A stretch of DNA of 64,000 bases from Aeromonas fluvialis (GCF_000819885.1 NZ_CDBO01000075.1:1-64000); one strand, 5' to 3'; shown: positions 34,365-43,744, numbered from the stretch's first letter. Notes: a model not told the origin generated them from the letters alone. Made by a program: numbers and translations.

Positions 34365-35939
34365 ATGGAACCCATTCTGATCGCCGTGGCCTTTGGCTGC
34401 GGCATGGTAGTCAATCTGATTGGCTTGCCGCCCCTGCTCGGCTTTCTGGCCGCCGGTTTTATCCTCAACGGCATGGGGTATGAAAATAGCCCCGCCCTGA
34501 GTGAAGTGGCCGATCTCGGCGTCACCCTGCTGCTGTTCACCATCGGCCTCAAACTCAATATCAAGACCCTGATGCGGCGCGATGTGTGGGGCACTACCAG
34601 CCTGCACCTGCTGCTCTCCACCCTGCTCTTTACCGTGGTGCTGCTGGTCTGCAAGGGGATCGGCCTCGAGCTTGCCCTGTCGCTGGACTGGAAGCTGGCA
34701 CTGCTGCTGGGCTTTGCCCTCTCCTTCTCCAGCACTGTGTTTGCGGTCAAGGTGCTGGAAGATCGCAGCGACATGAATGCCCTCTACGCCCGCATTGCCA
34801 TCGGGGTACTGGTGATGCAGGATCTGTTCGCCGTGGCGTTCCTCACCTTTTCCAGTGGCAAGTTGCCCAGCATCTGGGCGCTCTGGGTATTGGGGCTGCC
34901 GCTGCTGCGCCCCTTGCTGTTCAAGTTGCTGGAGCGGGCCGGTCACGGCGAGCTGCAGGTACTGTTTGGCGTCTTTCTGGCGCTGGTGGTGGGCGCAGCC
35001 GGCTTTGAAGTGGTCGGGCTCAAGCCGGATCTCGGGGCGCTGATCATCGGCATGCTGCTCGCCTCCCATCCTGCTGCGGCGGGTCTGGCCAAGGCGCTCT
35101 TTAACCTCAAAGACCTGTTTCTGATCTGCTTCTTTCTCACCATCGGCCTCAATGGCTTGCCGACCCACGACACCATGCTGCTGGCGCTGGCACTGGTGCT
35201 GGCCCTGCCGCTCAAAAGCGCCCTCTACTATCTGGTCTACAGCGGCGCCCACCTGCGGGTGCGCACCGCCCTGCTCTCCACCTTGGTCCTCAGCAACTTC
35301 TCGGAGTTTGGCCTGATCGTCGCCGCCATCGCCGCCAAGGCCGGCTGGATCTCTCACGATTGGCTGATAGCGGTCTCGCTGGCGCTGGCGGCCAGCTTTA
35401 TGATCTCCGCCCCCCTCAATGCCCAGAGCGAGCGGATCTACCACCGCATCGGCAACTGGCTGCGGGGGTTGCAGGCGAGCAACCTTCATCCGGAAGACAG
35501 ACCCATCGAGCTTGGCGATGCGGAGGTGATCATCCTCGGCATGGGACGGATCGGTCAGGGGGCCTACTTCGAGCTGGAGAACAAATACGGCAACGTCATC
35601 CTCGGGGTAGAGAACGACAGCGAAAAACTGCCGACCCTGCGCGCCCAGGGGATGAACGTCATCGAGGGGGATGCCACCGATACCGATTTCTGGGACAAGG
35701 TGCTGCTCTCCAATCAGGTCAATCTGGTGCTGCTGGCGATGCCCCACCACTCGGGGAATCTCTACGCCATCGAGAAGCTGCGCAGCCACGGGTTCAACGG
35801 CAAGATCGCCGCCATCGTCCGCTTCGAGGACGATATCGCCTCCTTGCAAGAACAAGGGGTGGATGCGGTGTTCAACGTCTACAACGAAGCGGGCAGCGGC
35901 TTTGCCCGCCATGTGATCCGCCGCTTGCAGCCGCTTTGA
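34365..35939 (+). CDS. CPA2-family cation:proton antiporter with TrkA-N domain (Kef/YbaL-like)
   Basis: The 524-residue inner-membrane protein has about twelve hydrophobic helices over residues 1-365 (PPLLGFLAAGFILNGMG, VTLLLFTIGLKLN, SFSSTVFAVKVLED). A cytoplasmic TrkA-N/RCK domain follows from about 390 with VIILGMGRIGQGAYFELE, the nucleotide-binding GxGRxG. It should exchange K+ or Na+ for H+. The absence of the long KefC C-terminus and of a KefF-like gene argues against a true glutathione-gated Kef. The start has AGGA 8 bases upstream. Confidence 0.88.
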   Translation: MEPILIAVAFGCGMVVNLIGLPPLLGFLAAGFILNGMGYENSPALSEVADLGVTLLLFTIGLKLNIKTLMRRDVWGTTSLHLLLSTLLFTVVLLVCKGIGLELALSLDWKLALLLGFALSFSSTVFAVKVLEDRSDMNALYARIAIGVLVMQDLFAVAFLTFSSGKLPSIWALWVLGLPLLRPLLFKLLERAGHGELQVLFGVFLALVVGAAGFEVVGLKPDLGALIIGMLLASHPAAAGLAKALFNLKDLFLICFFLTIGLNGLPTHDTMLLALALVLALPLKSALYYLVYSGAHLRVRTALLSTLVLSNFSEFGLIVAAIAAKAGWISHDWLIAVSLALAASFMISAPLNAQSERIYHRIGNWLRGLQASNLHPEDRPIELGDAEVIILGMGRIGQGAYFELENKYGNVILGVENDSEKLPTLRAQGMNVIEGDATDTDFWDKVLLSNQVNLVLLAMPHHSGNLYAIEKLRSHGFNGKIAAIVRFEDDIASLQEQGVDAVFNVYNEAGSGFARHVIRRLQPL

Positions 35940-36031
35940 GTCGCCGGGCAGCGGCCCTTGGCAGGAGCGCTTGGCAAGGGAATGCGCATCGTTTAAGTTA
36001 TGCACAACCTCGTTTAATAAAACGAACAAAC

Positions 36032-36056
36032 GCGGGGCCGGGATGGCCCCGCTTTC
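36032..36056 (+). terminator. rho-independent terminator after the Kef-type gene
   Basis: GCGGGGCC pairs with GGCCCCGC over a GGGAT loop, followed by TTTCC. It precedes the cupin gene by about 27 bases. Confidence 0.75.
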
Positions 36057-36082
36057 CTATCTGCCGCTGCCAAGGAGGCACC

Positions 36083-36451
36083 ATGAAGACCCTCAACGAC
36101 TGGATTTTGCTCGACCGCCACGAGGCGGCCCCTACCCCGCTGATGCCAGCCCCCGAGCGCATTAAAGCGGGCAACCCGGCGCAAACGGTGTGGAACCACT
36201 ACTCCGATCCCAGCCAGCAGTTTCACATCGGCTTCTGGGCTTGCGAGCCGGGCCGCTGGGCCATCCATTACACCGAGCACGAGTATTGCCAGCTGCTGGA
36301 GGGGGATGTGGTGATCCACGACAGTCAGGGCGGCCAGCTGGCCCTCAAACCGGGGGATCAATTCGTGATTCCGGCCGGCTTTGTCGGCGAGTGGGAGACC
36401 CTCACCCCCTGTCGCAAGGTCTATGTGATCTTCGAGCCCGCATCGGCTTGA
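36083..36451 (+). CDS. small cupin-domain protein
   Basis: The 122-residue single-domain cupin shows CEPGRWAIHYTEHEYCQLLEGDVVIHD and LKPGDQFVIPAGFVGEWETL, the two conserved cupin strands, as in the DUF861/EutQ-like group. The canonical metal His of motif 1 is partly retained (H-x-E-Y). AAGGAGG lies 6 bases before the ATG. The substrate is unknown. An upstream in-frame open region inside the antiporter gene is not coding. Confidence 0.83.
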   Translation: MKTLNDWILLDRHEAAPTPLMPAPERIKAGNPAQTVWNHYSDPSQQFHIGFWACEPGRWAIHYTEHEYCQLLEGDVVIHDSQGGQLALKPGDQFVIPAGFVGEWETLTPCRKVYVIFEPASA

Positions 36452-36643
36452 CGTTCACGTCACCCTGCCCCGTTGCAGCAGCCCTTATCCTGTTGATCCG
36501 CTTGACGCTTACGGCATGATTTTCTGCGGTTTTCCCGCTTGCAAAAGGTTTTTCCGCTAGGCATTGTGTCTGACGAGGAATGTAAATGGAATTTCGAGCC
36601 CGAACGTGGGGGGCTCATATAAAAATCAAGAGGATTACCGCCA

Positions 36644-38308
36644 ATGTGTTCAATTTTCGGCATTCTGGATATCAAGTCCGATGCAGTTGCCCTGCGCAAA
36701 TCGGCGCTGGAGATGTCCAAGCGACTTCGTCACCGCGGGCCTGACTGGTCCGGCGTCTACAGCTCCGATAAAGCCATTCTGGTGCACGAGCGTCTGGCCA
36801 TCGTCGATCCGGGCAATGGCGCCCAGCCACTCTACAACCCCGAGCGCACCCATGTGCTGGCGGTCAACGGCGAGATCTACAACCACAAAGAGCTGGAGAA
36901 GAGCCTTAAGGTCGACTTCCAGTTTCAGACCAAATCCGACTGTGAAGTGCTGCTGGCCCTCTATAAGGAGAAGGGCCCGGCGTTTCTTGACGATCTCAAC
37001 GGTATCTTTGCCTTCATTCTTTATGACGCCGAGCAGGATGCCTACCTGATTGGTCGTGACCATATGGGGATCATCCCCCTCTATACCGGTCGCGACGAAC
37101 ACGGCAACTTCTATGTCGCCTCCGAGATGAAGGCGCTGGTGCCGGTCTGCAAGAGCGTTGAAACCTTCCCGCCGGGACACTACCTGTGGAGCAAGGATGG
37201 CGAGCTCAAACAGTGGTACAAGCGCGACTGGATGGAATACGGCGCGGTCGAGCACAACGTCAGCGACAAGGCAGAGCTGAAAGCCGCGCTGGAAGCCGCG
37301 GTCAAGCGCCAGCTGATGTGCGATGTGCCTTATGGCGTGCTGCTCTCCGGCGGGCTGGACTCCTCCGTTATCTCCGCCATTACCAAGGTCTATGCGGCAC
37401 GCCGCATCGAGGACGATGGCAAGAGCGAAGCCTGGTGGCCGCAGTTGCACTCCTTCGCCGTGGGGCTGGAAGGATCGCCGGATCTCGCCGCCGCCCGCAA
37501 GGTGGCCGATCATCTGGGTACCATTCATCACCAGATCCACTTCACCGTGCAGGAGGGTCTGGATGCCCTGCGGGATGTCATCTATCACCTCGAGACCTAT
37601 GACGTCACCACCATCCGCGCCTCCACGCCCATGTATCTGATGGCCCGCTATATCAAGGCGATGGGGATCAAGATGGTGCTCTCCGGCGAAGGCTCCGACG
37701 AGCTGTTCGGTGGCTATCTCTACTTCCACAAGGCGCCCAACGCCAAAGAGTTCCATGAAGAGACAGTGCGCAAGCTCAGTGCCCTGCACCTCTATGACTG
37801 CCTGCGCGCCAACAAATCGATGGCCGCCTGGGGCGTGGAGGGTCGCGTGCCCTTCCTCGACAAGGAGTTCATGGATGTGGCGATGCGCCTGCAGCCTGCC
37901 GACAAGATGTGCGGCAAGGGCAAGATCGAGAAACACATCCTGCGCGAAGCGTTCGAGGAGCTGCTGCCCCACGAAGTGGCCTGGCGCCAAAAGGAACAGT
38001 TCTCTGACGGCGTGGGTTATTCGTGGATCGACAGCCTGAAGGCGATGGTCGAGACCGAAGTGACGGATCAGATGTTCGAAGCAGCCGCGTTCCGCTTCCC
38101 CATCAACACCCCGCTCACCAAAGAGGCCTATTACTACCGCGCCATCTTCGACGAGCACTTCCCGCTGGAAGCCGCCGCCCGCACCGTGCCCTACGGCAAG
38201 TCGGTCGCCTGCTCCACCCCCACCGCGCTGGAGTGGGATGCCAAGTTCAAGGAGATGGCTGACCCCTCCGGCCGCGCTGTGATGGACGTGCACCAGCAGG
38301 GCTACTAA
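36644..38308 (+). CDS. asnB: asparagine synthase B (glutamine-hydrolysing)
   Basis: The 554-residue enzyme starts MCSIFGILDIK, so Cys2 is the N-terminal glutaminase nucleophile. RLAIVDPGNGAQPL and VNGEIYNHKEL belong to the glutaminase domain (1-190). The synthetase domain has the PP-loop LLSGGLDSSVISA near 235 and GEGSDELFGGYLYF near 348. It forms Asn from Asp, ATP and Gln. The length equals that of E. coli AsnB. AGGA lies before the start. Confidence 0.97.
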   Translation: MCSIFGILDIKSDAVALRKSALEMSKRLRHRGPDWSGVYSSDKAILVHERLAIVDPGNGAQPLYNPERTHVLAVNGEIYNHKELEKSLKVDFQFQTKSDCEVLLALYKEKGPAFLDDLNGIFAFILYDAEQDAYLIGRDHMGIIPLYTGRDEHGNFYVASEMKALVPVCKSVETFPPGHYLWSKDGELKQWYKRDWMEYGAVEHNVSDKAELKAALEAAVKRQLMCDVPYGVLLSGGLDSSVISAITKVYAARRIEDDGKSEAWWPQLHSFAVGLEGSPDLAAARKVADHLGTIHHQIHFTVQEGLDALRDVIYHLETYDVTTIRASTPMYLMARYIKAMGIKMVLSGEGSDELFGGYLYFHKAPNAKEFHEETVRKLSALHLYDCLRANKSMAAWGVEGRVPFLDKEFMDVAMRLQPADKMCGKGKIEKHILREAFEELLPHEVAWRQKEQFSDGVGYSWIDSLKAMVETEVTDQMFEAAAFRFPINTPLTKEAYYYRAIFDEHFPLEAAARTVPYGKSVACSTPTALEWDAKFKEMADPSGRAVMDVHQQGY

Positions 38309-38347
38309 GCCAAAACGGGTTCACCCGAGCGGAGAACGTCAGATAGC

Positions 38348-38379
38348 AAAAAGCCCTTCACCATGGTGAAGGGCTTTTT
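38348..38379 (+). terminator. rho-independent terminator of asnB
   Basis: AAAAGCCCTTCACC pairs with GGTGAAGGGCTTTT, making a perfect palindrome centred on CCATGG, followed by a T-run. Confidence 0.9.
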
Positions 38380-38555
38380 CATCTCCCCGCTGCCATACCC
38401 GCCAAATCACATCAGACCATGCAAATAGTTGATTTTTCATAAATATTTAATTTTTTTACCGAGTGACCATGCATTAACAGGGAGCGCGTCAATTGACTAT
38501 GCCTGAAGGGTGATCAACAGGATCACCACGATGACAACAAGGATCGGGAGGGGGC

Positions 38556-38837
38556 ATGGACGCGAACACTCTATCAAGGATCGGCCTGCTGACAGCACTG
38601 CTCGCCAGTCCGGCTGCAATGGCCAATGACAATATCGTGGTACTGCAGCTTGGCCAGGCCTTCAGCAATGAAAAGCTCGACATCAAGATCGCCGATGCCA
38701 AATTTCACCACATGTTCTGGCGCTGGGGAGACTCTGGCTGTCAATTTGGACTGGGGTACGTGGCGGGACGCTCAAGGTCGAAGATGAAGAGGCCGCCAGA
38801 CTGGGGGCGGTGCCCGTATCGAATGCCAATGGGGTAA
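38556..38837 (+). pseudogene. small secreted protein, probably frameshifted
   Basis: The start (MDANTLSRIGLLTALLASPAAMAND) is a clear signal peptide. About 40 more residues read well (VVLQLGQAFSNEKLDIKIADAKFHHMFWRWGDSG). After about residue 68 the composition becomes basic and odd, and the frame stops at 38837. Neighbouring frames over the same stretch read more protein-like: one gives TLKVEDEEAARLGAVP and the next gives ARIECQWGNWVTWLPGEMLC to about 38870. One or two indels therefore seem likely. The family is not recognised. Confidence 0.45.
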
Positions 38838-38897
38838 CTGGGTGACCTGGCTCCCCGGCGAAATGCTCTGCCGCCCCACCACATCATGGGGGGGCAA

Positions 38898-39227
38898 TCA
38901 GTCCTTTTTCGCCTTGTTGGCGAAGAAGATATCGGCCTGAATATCCTGAGTGCGCACCGTGAAGATCTGGTTGATCCGATCTTCCGTCAGCGTTTCGGCC
39001 TCCTGCATCACCCGCAGATTGAAGTCGTTGAGCATGCTGTTGGCGGCAACCTTGTCGCTGCCCATGGCATGATGGGCCGGACAGTGCGGGCCATCAAACC
39101 GTAAACACGAAAAAGAGCAGTGCGGATAAACCGTGGAAACCAAAGAGGTAGCCAAGGCCACCTGATAGGCGACCTGTTTGCATCTCTGCTTTCCGCTGAC
39201 CCGCTGGCGTGGCGTTACTAAGCCCAA
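38898..39227 (-). CDS. hypothetical protein, doubtful N-terminus
   Basis: The last 55 or so codons (from an ATG at 39065: GSDKVAANSMLNDFNLRVMQEAETLTEDRINQIFTVRTQ..., ending FFANKAKKD) have normal helical-protein composition. The upstream half is cysteine-rich and starts with TTG. A neighbouring frame (39094-39363) carries a lipoprotein-like segment (SLLLVLLGCQSHSS), so the true gene may be a frameshifted lipoprotein spanning both. No family is recognised. Confidence 0.3.
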   Translation of the reverse strand: MGLVTPRQRVSGKQRCKQVAYQVALATSLVSTVYPHCSFSCLRFDGPHCPAHHAMGSDKVAANSMLNDFNLRVMQEAETLTEDRINQIFTVRTQDIQADIFFANKAKKD

Positions 39228-39443
39228 TCAACCGACTTGAGTGTGACTGGCAACCCAAAAGCACCAACAATAAAGACACAATCGATGCAAAATGTTGATA
39301 AGTGTGACAGGTGAAGGATTCTTGGCGACATTCAGCCGTCAACACCAGGCACGCAAAGCGCATAGAGAGAGGAAAGAAAGAGATGACGGGGAATAGTGCG
39401 CAGGATGGTGTGCTGACACCACCCCGCGATTTAAGTCAGTAGG

Positions 39444-40079
39444 TCACTGCGCATCAGGCTGACTGGCAGGAGCGGCCTTGATAAAGGCCTGCAACTGCTC
39501 GCAGTTGGCGACGATGCGGCGGATGGTGGGGTACTCCTCCAGCGACATCTCGTAGCGGCGGGCGTTATAGACCTGGGGCACCAGCATGCAATCCGCCAGG
39601 GTCACTTCGTTGCCGACACAGTAGACACCGGCAGTGGTCATCAACAACTGTTCGAGGGCGGTGAAGGTCTCGTCAATCCAGTGGCGATACCAGTCAGCTT
39701 CCTGTGCTTTGCTGGACCTAAAGTGCTCCTCCAGATAACCCAGCACCCGCAGATTGTTGAGAGGGTGGATATCGCAGGCGATCATGTTGACGATCTGGCG
39801 CACTCGGGCACGCGCGTCGGGGGCCGAGGGCATCAGGGAGTTGGCGGGATAGGTCTCGTCGAGGTACTCCATGATGGCAACCGACTGACCAATATGCACA
39901 TCCCCATCCACCAGAAACGGCACCAACCCTTGCGGATTGATGTGGTGATAGGCTTTCTCTCGCTGCTCCCCCTGCCGCAAATTGATCGGATGCTGCTCAT
40001 AATTGAGCCCCTTGAGCTGCAACACGATCCGCACGCGAAAACTTGCCGACGAACGCCAATAGCCAAACAACTGCAACAT
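39444..40079 (-). CDS. maiA: maleylacetoacetate isomerase
   Basis: The 211-residue zeta-class glutathione S-transferase isomerises maleylacetoacetate to fumarylacetoacetate with glutathione. It begins MLQLFGYWRSSASFRVRIVLQ, the zeta-class active-site SSxSxRVR. NPQGLVPFLVDG and QSVAIMEYLDE form the glutathione site, and the helical domain holds ACDIHPLNNLRVL. I chose the ATG at 40079 (AGGGA 6 bases upstream). The longer frame adds 34 poor residues. It is last in the hppD-hmgA-fah-maiA cluster, 138 bases after fah. Confidence 0.93.
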   Translation of the reverse strand: MLQLFGYWRSSASFRVRIVLQLKGLNYEQHPINLRQGEQREKAYHHINPQGLVPFLVDGDVHIGQSVAIMEYLDETYPANSLMPSAPDARARVRQIVNMIACDIHPLNNLRVLGYLEEHFRSSKAQEADWYRHWIDETFTALEQLLMTTAGVYCVGNEVTLADCMLVPQVYNARRYEMSLEEYPTIRRIVANCEQLQAFIKAAPASQPDAQ

Positions 40080-40217
40080 AATCTGTCCCTGCATGGTATC
40101 TGGGCCGAAGCCCGGCAGGTGCTCGCCACCTGCCTCTTTGTTTATCCGGCACCGGTTGAGGGCACGTCGTGATCCGGACATATCCGGAATAGGGTTGCCA
40201 CCAACCGGCGCTGGCCA

Positions 40218-41213
40218 TCAACCTCCCTGACCGCTCGCTGGCACCACCTGTTGAGAGATGGTGCCAAACAAGCTTTGGCCAGAGCGATCTGCCATCGCAA
40301 TCGACACTCTATCACCAAACTGCAAATAGGAGGTTATAGCCTGATCACAATCAAGAATTTCTAGCATGCGGCGCTCGGCAATGCAGGATGAACCGGCGCT
40401 GCGATCGTAGTTGGAGACGGTGCCCGAGCCAATGATGCAACCCGCCCCGAGCGGTCTTGTCTTGGCGGCGTGGGCAATCAGTTCGAAGAAGCTGAAGGTC
40501 ATGTCCACCCCGGCGTCCGGTGCGCCAAACAGGGCGCCATTCAGATGGGTGCGCAGGGGCAGCAGCACCTTGCCATCGCGCCAGTCATTACCCAGCTCGT
40601 CCGGGGTGATGGCTACCGGCGAGAAGGCGCTCGACGGCTTGGACTGGAAGAAGCCAAAGCCCTTGGCCAGCTCCCCTGGAATGAGGTTTCGCAGGCTGAC
40701 GTCGTTGACCAGCATCAGCAGTTTGACGTGAGTCGCCGCAGCTTGCGGGCTCACCCCCATCGGTACGTCATCGGTGATGATGGCCACCTCCGACTCGAAA
40801 TCGATCCCCCACTCCTCCGAACCCATCACGATGGGGCCGCGGGGGGCAAGAAAGCTGTCGGAGCCGCCCTGATAGATCAGGGGATCGTGCCAGAAGCTCT
40901 CCGGCATCTCGGCGCCGCGCGCCTTGCGCACCAGCTCCACATGGTTGACGTAGGCGCTGCCATCGGCCCACTGGTAGGCACGCGGCAGCGGAGAGAGGCA
41001 AGACGCTTCGTCAAAAGGGAACGCTTCACCAACGTGGCCCTCGTTAAGCTGCTGATAGACAACCTCAAGCTTGGGGGCAACCTCGGCCCACTCATCGAGG
41101 GCGGCCTGCAAGGTCGGGGCAATGTCGCTCACTCGCACCGCCCGGGTCAGATCCCGGCTCACCACCACCACAGCGCCATCGCGCTTGCCATTGTTCAATG
41201 TTGCCAATTTCAT
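40218..41213 (-). CDS. fumarylacetoacetate hydrolase
   Basis: The 331-residue FAH-family hydrolase splits fumarylacetoacetate into fumarate and acetoacetate, the last step of tyrosine degradation. It starts MKLATLNNGKRDGAVVVVSRD. The Ca/Mg-binding acidic residues lie in EWGIDFESEVAIITDDVPMG (about 150-170), and GCIIGSGTVSN near 275 is the family's active-site GTV turn. The ATG at 41213 has AAGGA 7 bases upstream. A 10-base gap separates it from the hmgA stop at 41224. Confidence 0.92.
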   Translation of the reverse strand: MKLATLNNGKRDGAVVVVSRDLTRAVRVSDIAPTLQAALDEWAEVAPKLEVVYQQLNEGHVGEAFPFDEASCLSPLPRAYQWADGSAYVNHVELVRKARGAEMPESFWHDPLIYQGGSDSFLAPRGPIVMGSEEWGIDFESEVAIITDDVPMGVSPQAAATHVKLLMLVNDVSLRNLIPGELAKGFGFFQSKPSSAFSPVAITPDELGNDWRDGKVLLPLRTHLNGALFGAPDAGVDMTFSFFELIAHAAKTRPLGAGCIIGSGTVSNYDRSAGSSCIAERRMLEILDCDQAITSYLQFGDRVSIAMADRSGQSLFGTISQQVVPASGQGG

Positions 41214-41223
41214 AAGCGATTCC

Positions 41224-42375
41224 TTATTTGCCGGCAGCAGCGTCCGGGCGCTGCCAGCTGGAGACATACCGGGTGTTCTCGATCCCTTCGCAGAGGCTAC
41301 CGACGTTCAGCGCATCGCGGGTATCGAGCATCACCGCCACCTCGTCGGTGAACTTCTTGGCATAGGCCTGCCCCGCCGCAAACGCCTTGGGATGGGGGCC
41401 ATGGGTGAAACCGGCGGGATGAAAGGTGACCATGCCCCGCTCGATATTGTCCCGGCTGAAGAAATCCCCGGCGTGGTAGAAGAGCACCTCGTCGTAATCG
41501 TCATTGCTGTGATAGAAGGGCACCTTGAGGGCGCCAGGATCGCTCTCGATGGGACGCGGCACAAAGGTACAGATGACAAAGCGGCTCGCCACAAAGGTAG
41601 AGTGGGCCGACGGCGGCAGATGGTAGCGGTGGCTCATCAGCGGGCGGATATCCCGCCAGTTGAGGCGCACCACGCACAAGTCGCCGTGCCACCCTTGCGC
41701 ATCCAGCGGGTTGAACGGCCAGGTGATGACTGACACCTGATCGTGGCGCTTCACCTGCAGCGACCAGGGGTTCTCATCCTGCTGGGCCAAAAAGCGCTCG
41801 TTGATGGCGGGCACATCGAGCGCCGCCGGGTCAAAGATGGCGTGATTGCCCACCAGCCCCTTGTCCGGCAGCTGGTAGCTGTCGTTGGTCGCCTCGATCA
41901 TCAGGATGAACAGGGGCGCAGTGGGTTCGATGCGCCACATGGTGCCACGGGGGATCACCACATAGTCGCCGTCGTGCAAGGTCAGATGGCCGTAGTCGCA
42001 GAAGAACTCGCCGCCCCCCTCGTGGATAAACAGCAGTTCGTCGCCATCGGCGTTGCGCACCAGAAACGGCATCGCCTCGGAGAGCCGCCAGATGCGATAG
42101 CGGCAGTGGGGGTTGCTGAGAATGTCGGGGACCACCCAGGGGGAGAGTGAACTCACCTCCTCTTGCAGGGCATTGAGGTCAAACAGCCGTGGCCGCAGCG
42201 GCCCCTCCCAACTGCACCAGTCAGTGGGGGCATGCTTGTGATGCATGTGGGTAGCGGGGCCGAAAAAGCCGCTGCGCCCCAGTTCGCGCTCATAGATCGC
42301 CTGCTCGGGCAGATCGGCATGGGCCTGCCGGGAGTGGGTTCCCTCCCGATGGGGGAAGTTAATCCAGTTACGCAT
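41224..42375 (-). CDS. hmgA: homogentisate 1,2-dioxygenase
   Basis: The 383-residue cupin-type Fe(II) dioxygenase opens the homogentisate ring. The N-terminal part has GFFGPATHMHHKHAPTDW and the cupin strands YVVIPRGTMWRIEP. The C-terminal iron site has YHSNDDYDEVLFYHAGDF and MVTFHPAGFTHGPHP, with His and Glu ligands. It is about 50 residues shorter than the human and Pseudomonas enzymes but matches the shorter bacterial branch. The ATG (42373-42375) overlaps the hppD stop by eight bases. Confidence 0.93.
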   Translation of the reverse strand: MRNWINFPHREGTHSRQAHADLPEQAIYERELGRSGFFGPATHMHHKHAPTDWCSWEGPLRPRLFDLNALQEEVSSLSPWVVPDILSNPHCRYRIWRLSEAMPFLVRNADGDELLFIHEGGGEFFCDYGHLTLHDGDYVVIPRGTMWRIEPTAPLFILMIEATNDSYQLPDKGLVGNHAIFDPAALDVPAINERFLAQQDENPWSLQVKRHDQVSVITWPFNPLDAQGWHGDLCVVRLNWRDIRPLMSHRYHLPPSAHSTFVASRFVICTFVPRPIESDPGALKVPFYHSNDDYDEVLFYHAGDFFSRDNIERGMVTFHPAGFTHGPHPKAFAAGQAYAKKFTDEVAVMLDTRDALNVGSLCEGIENTRYVSSWQRPDAAAGK

Positions 42376-43519
42376 CGCTCGCCCCCTCTTGGTGTGCACC
42401 CTTGCCATCCTCACCGCCATCCAGCACGCCACGGCGGATCTGGTCCAGCTCGATCGATTCAAACAGCGCCTTGAAATTGCCCTCACCAAACCCTTCGTTG
42501 CCCTTGCGCTGGATGATCTCGAAGAAGACCGGGCCAATCACGGTGTCGGTAAAGATCTGCAGCAGAATGCCATCCTTGGTGGGGGAACCGTCGATGAGGA
42601 TGCGCAGCTCTTTCAGGGCCGTCAGATCCTCCTGATGCCCCTCGACCCGGCTGTTCACCTTCTCATAGTAGGTATCGGGCGTCGGCATAAAGCCGGTACC
42701 GCGGCTGCGCAGGGTGCGGATGGTCTGGTAGATATCGCTTGAGGCCATGGCGATGTGCTGGATCCCCTCCCCCTTGTACTGGCGCAGGTACTCTTCAATC
42801 TGGGACTTGTCATCCGCCGACTCGTTGATGGGGATGCGGATCTTGCCGCAGGGGGCGGTCATGGCACGGGAGTGCAACCCGGTCAGCTTGCCCTCGATAT
42901 CGAAGTAGCGGATTTCACGGAAGTTGCCGATCCGCTCGTAGAAGTTGGACCAGACATCCATATTGCCGCGATGGACGTTGTGGGTCAGGTGATCGATCTC
43001 CATAAGACCGGCATCCACCTCCGCCATCCGGGCCTGCCAGTCGGGGTAGAAGACAAAATCCACGTCGTAGATGGAGCCCTTGTCGCCATAGCGGTCGACA
43101 AAGGAGAGGGTGCTCTCGCCGATACCGTAGATGGCGGGAATATTGAGCTCCATCGGGCCAATCTTGCCGACAAAGGGCTTGGCCCCCTTGGCGATGGCGA
43201 ACTGCTGGGCCTTGCCCGCATCGCTCACCCGAAATGCCATGCCGCAGACGCTCGGCCCGTGCAGGCTGGCAAACTGTTCGGCTTGGGAGTGGGGTTCGGC
43301 ATTGACCACGAAGTTGATATCCCCCTGCCGGTAGAGCCAGCACTGCTTGTGTTTATGCATGGCGACCTCGGCAAACCCGAGCGAGACAAACAGCCGCTTG
43401 AGAGCGGCAATCCCGTTGCCATCCGGGGCCGTGTATTCGACAAACTCGAAGCCGTCCGTACCTAACGGATTAAGACCTAACGGATTGATGGTATGGGTGG
43501 CGGAAGAGGTGGCATTCAT
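42368..43519 (-). CDS. hppD: 4-hydroxyphenylpyruvate dioxygenase
   Basis: The 383-residue Fe(II) dioxygenase converts 4-hydroxyphenylpyruvate to homogentisate. The vicinal-oxygen-chelate halves are visible: FEFVEYTAPDGNGI at the start, then IDHLTHNVHRGNMDVWSNFYE with an iron His (about 175-180), IQHIAMASSDIYQTIRTLRSRG with the second His, and GPVFFEIIQRKGNEGFGEGNFKALFESIE carrying the iron Glu. A 25-residue extra tail follows. It is first in the cluster, behind a TyrR-box-like site. Excess homogentisate from this step can form pyomelanin. Confidence 0.95.
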   Translation of the reverse strand: MNATSSATHTINPLGLNPLGTDGFEFVEYTAPDGNGIAALKRLFVSLGFAEVAMHKHKQCWLYRQGDINFVVNAEPHSQAEQFASLHGPSVCGMAFRVSDAGKAQQFAIAKGAKPFVGKIGPMELNIPAIYGIGESTLSFVDRYGDKGSIYDVDFVFYPDWQARMAEVDAGLMEIDHLTHNVHRGNMDVWSNFYERIGNFREIRYFDIEGKLTGLHSRAMTAPCGKIRIPINESADDKSQIEEYLRQYKGEGIQHIAMASSDIYQTIRTLRSRGTGFMPTPDTYYEKVNSRVEGHQEDLTALKELRILIDGSPTKDGILLQIFTDTVIGPVFFEIIQRKGNEGFGEGNFKALFESIELDQIRRGVLDGGEDGKGAHQEGASDA

Positions 43520-43668
43520 CGGGCGCTCCTTGCTCGTGATTCGGTTAAAACGGATTGCGGCACGCAGCGGCGTGGCAAGTGTTAATAATTTGTTTCATTA
43601 GAAGCAGGGCGTAGCAGGAAGAGAAGAGGCGGGCTGCAGATAGTTATGGGGGCCGGGCGGGCAATAGA

Positions 43669-43686
43669 TGTAAACAAATTGTGACA
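43669..43686. promoter_or_regulatory. TyrR-box-like operator upstream of hppD
   Basis: TGTAAA-N6-GTGACA (43669-43686) fits the TyrR box TGTAAA-N6-TTTACA at 10 of the 12 arm positions, including the outer G and C at the conserved 14-base interval. It lies 150 bases upstream of hppD, suggesting control by an aromatic-amino-acid regulator of the TyrR/PhhR type. That gene is not in this window. Confidence 0.5.
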
Positions 43687-43744
43687 TCAGGGCCGCAACC
43701 TTGCAGATCAAACTGTGACGACCCACGCAGCTGTCAGCGTTGCC

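Noticed and set aside
36650-38293. Long antisense open frame opposite asnB (547 codons); similar ones lie opposite the Kef-type gene (34311-36029), the TerC-type gene (28208-29668) and deaD (18618-19829)
   Set aside because: They mirror GC-biased codons of real genes, have His/Gly/Gln-rich implausible compositions, no ribosome sites and no recognisable domains.
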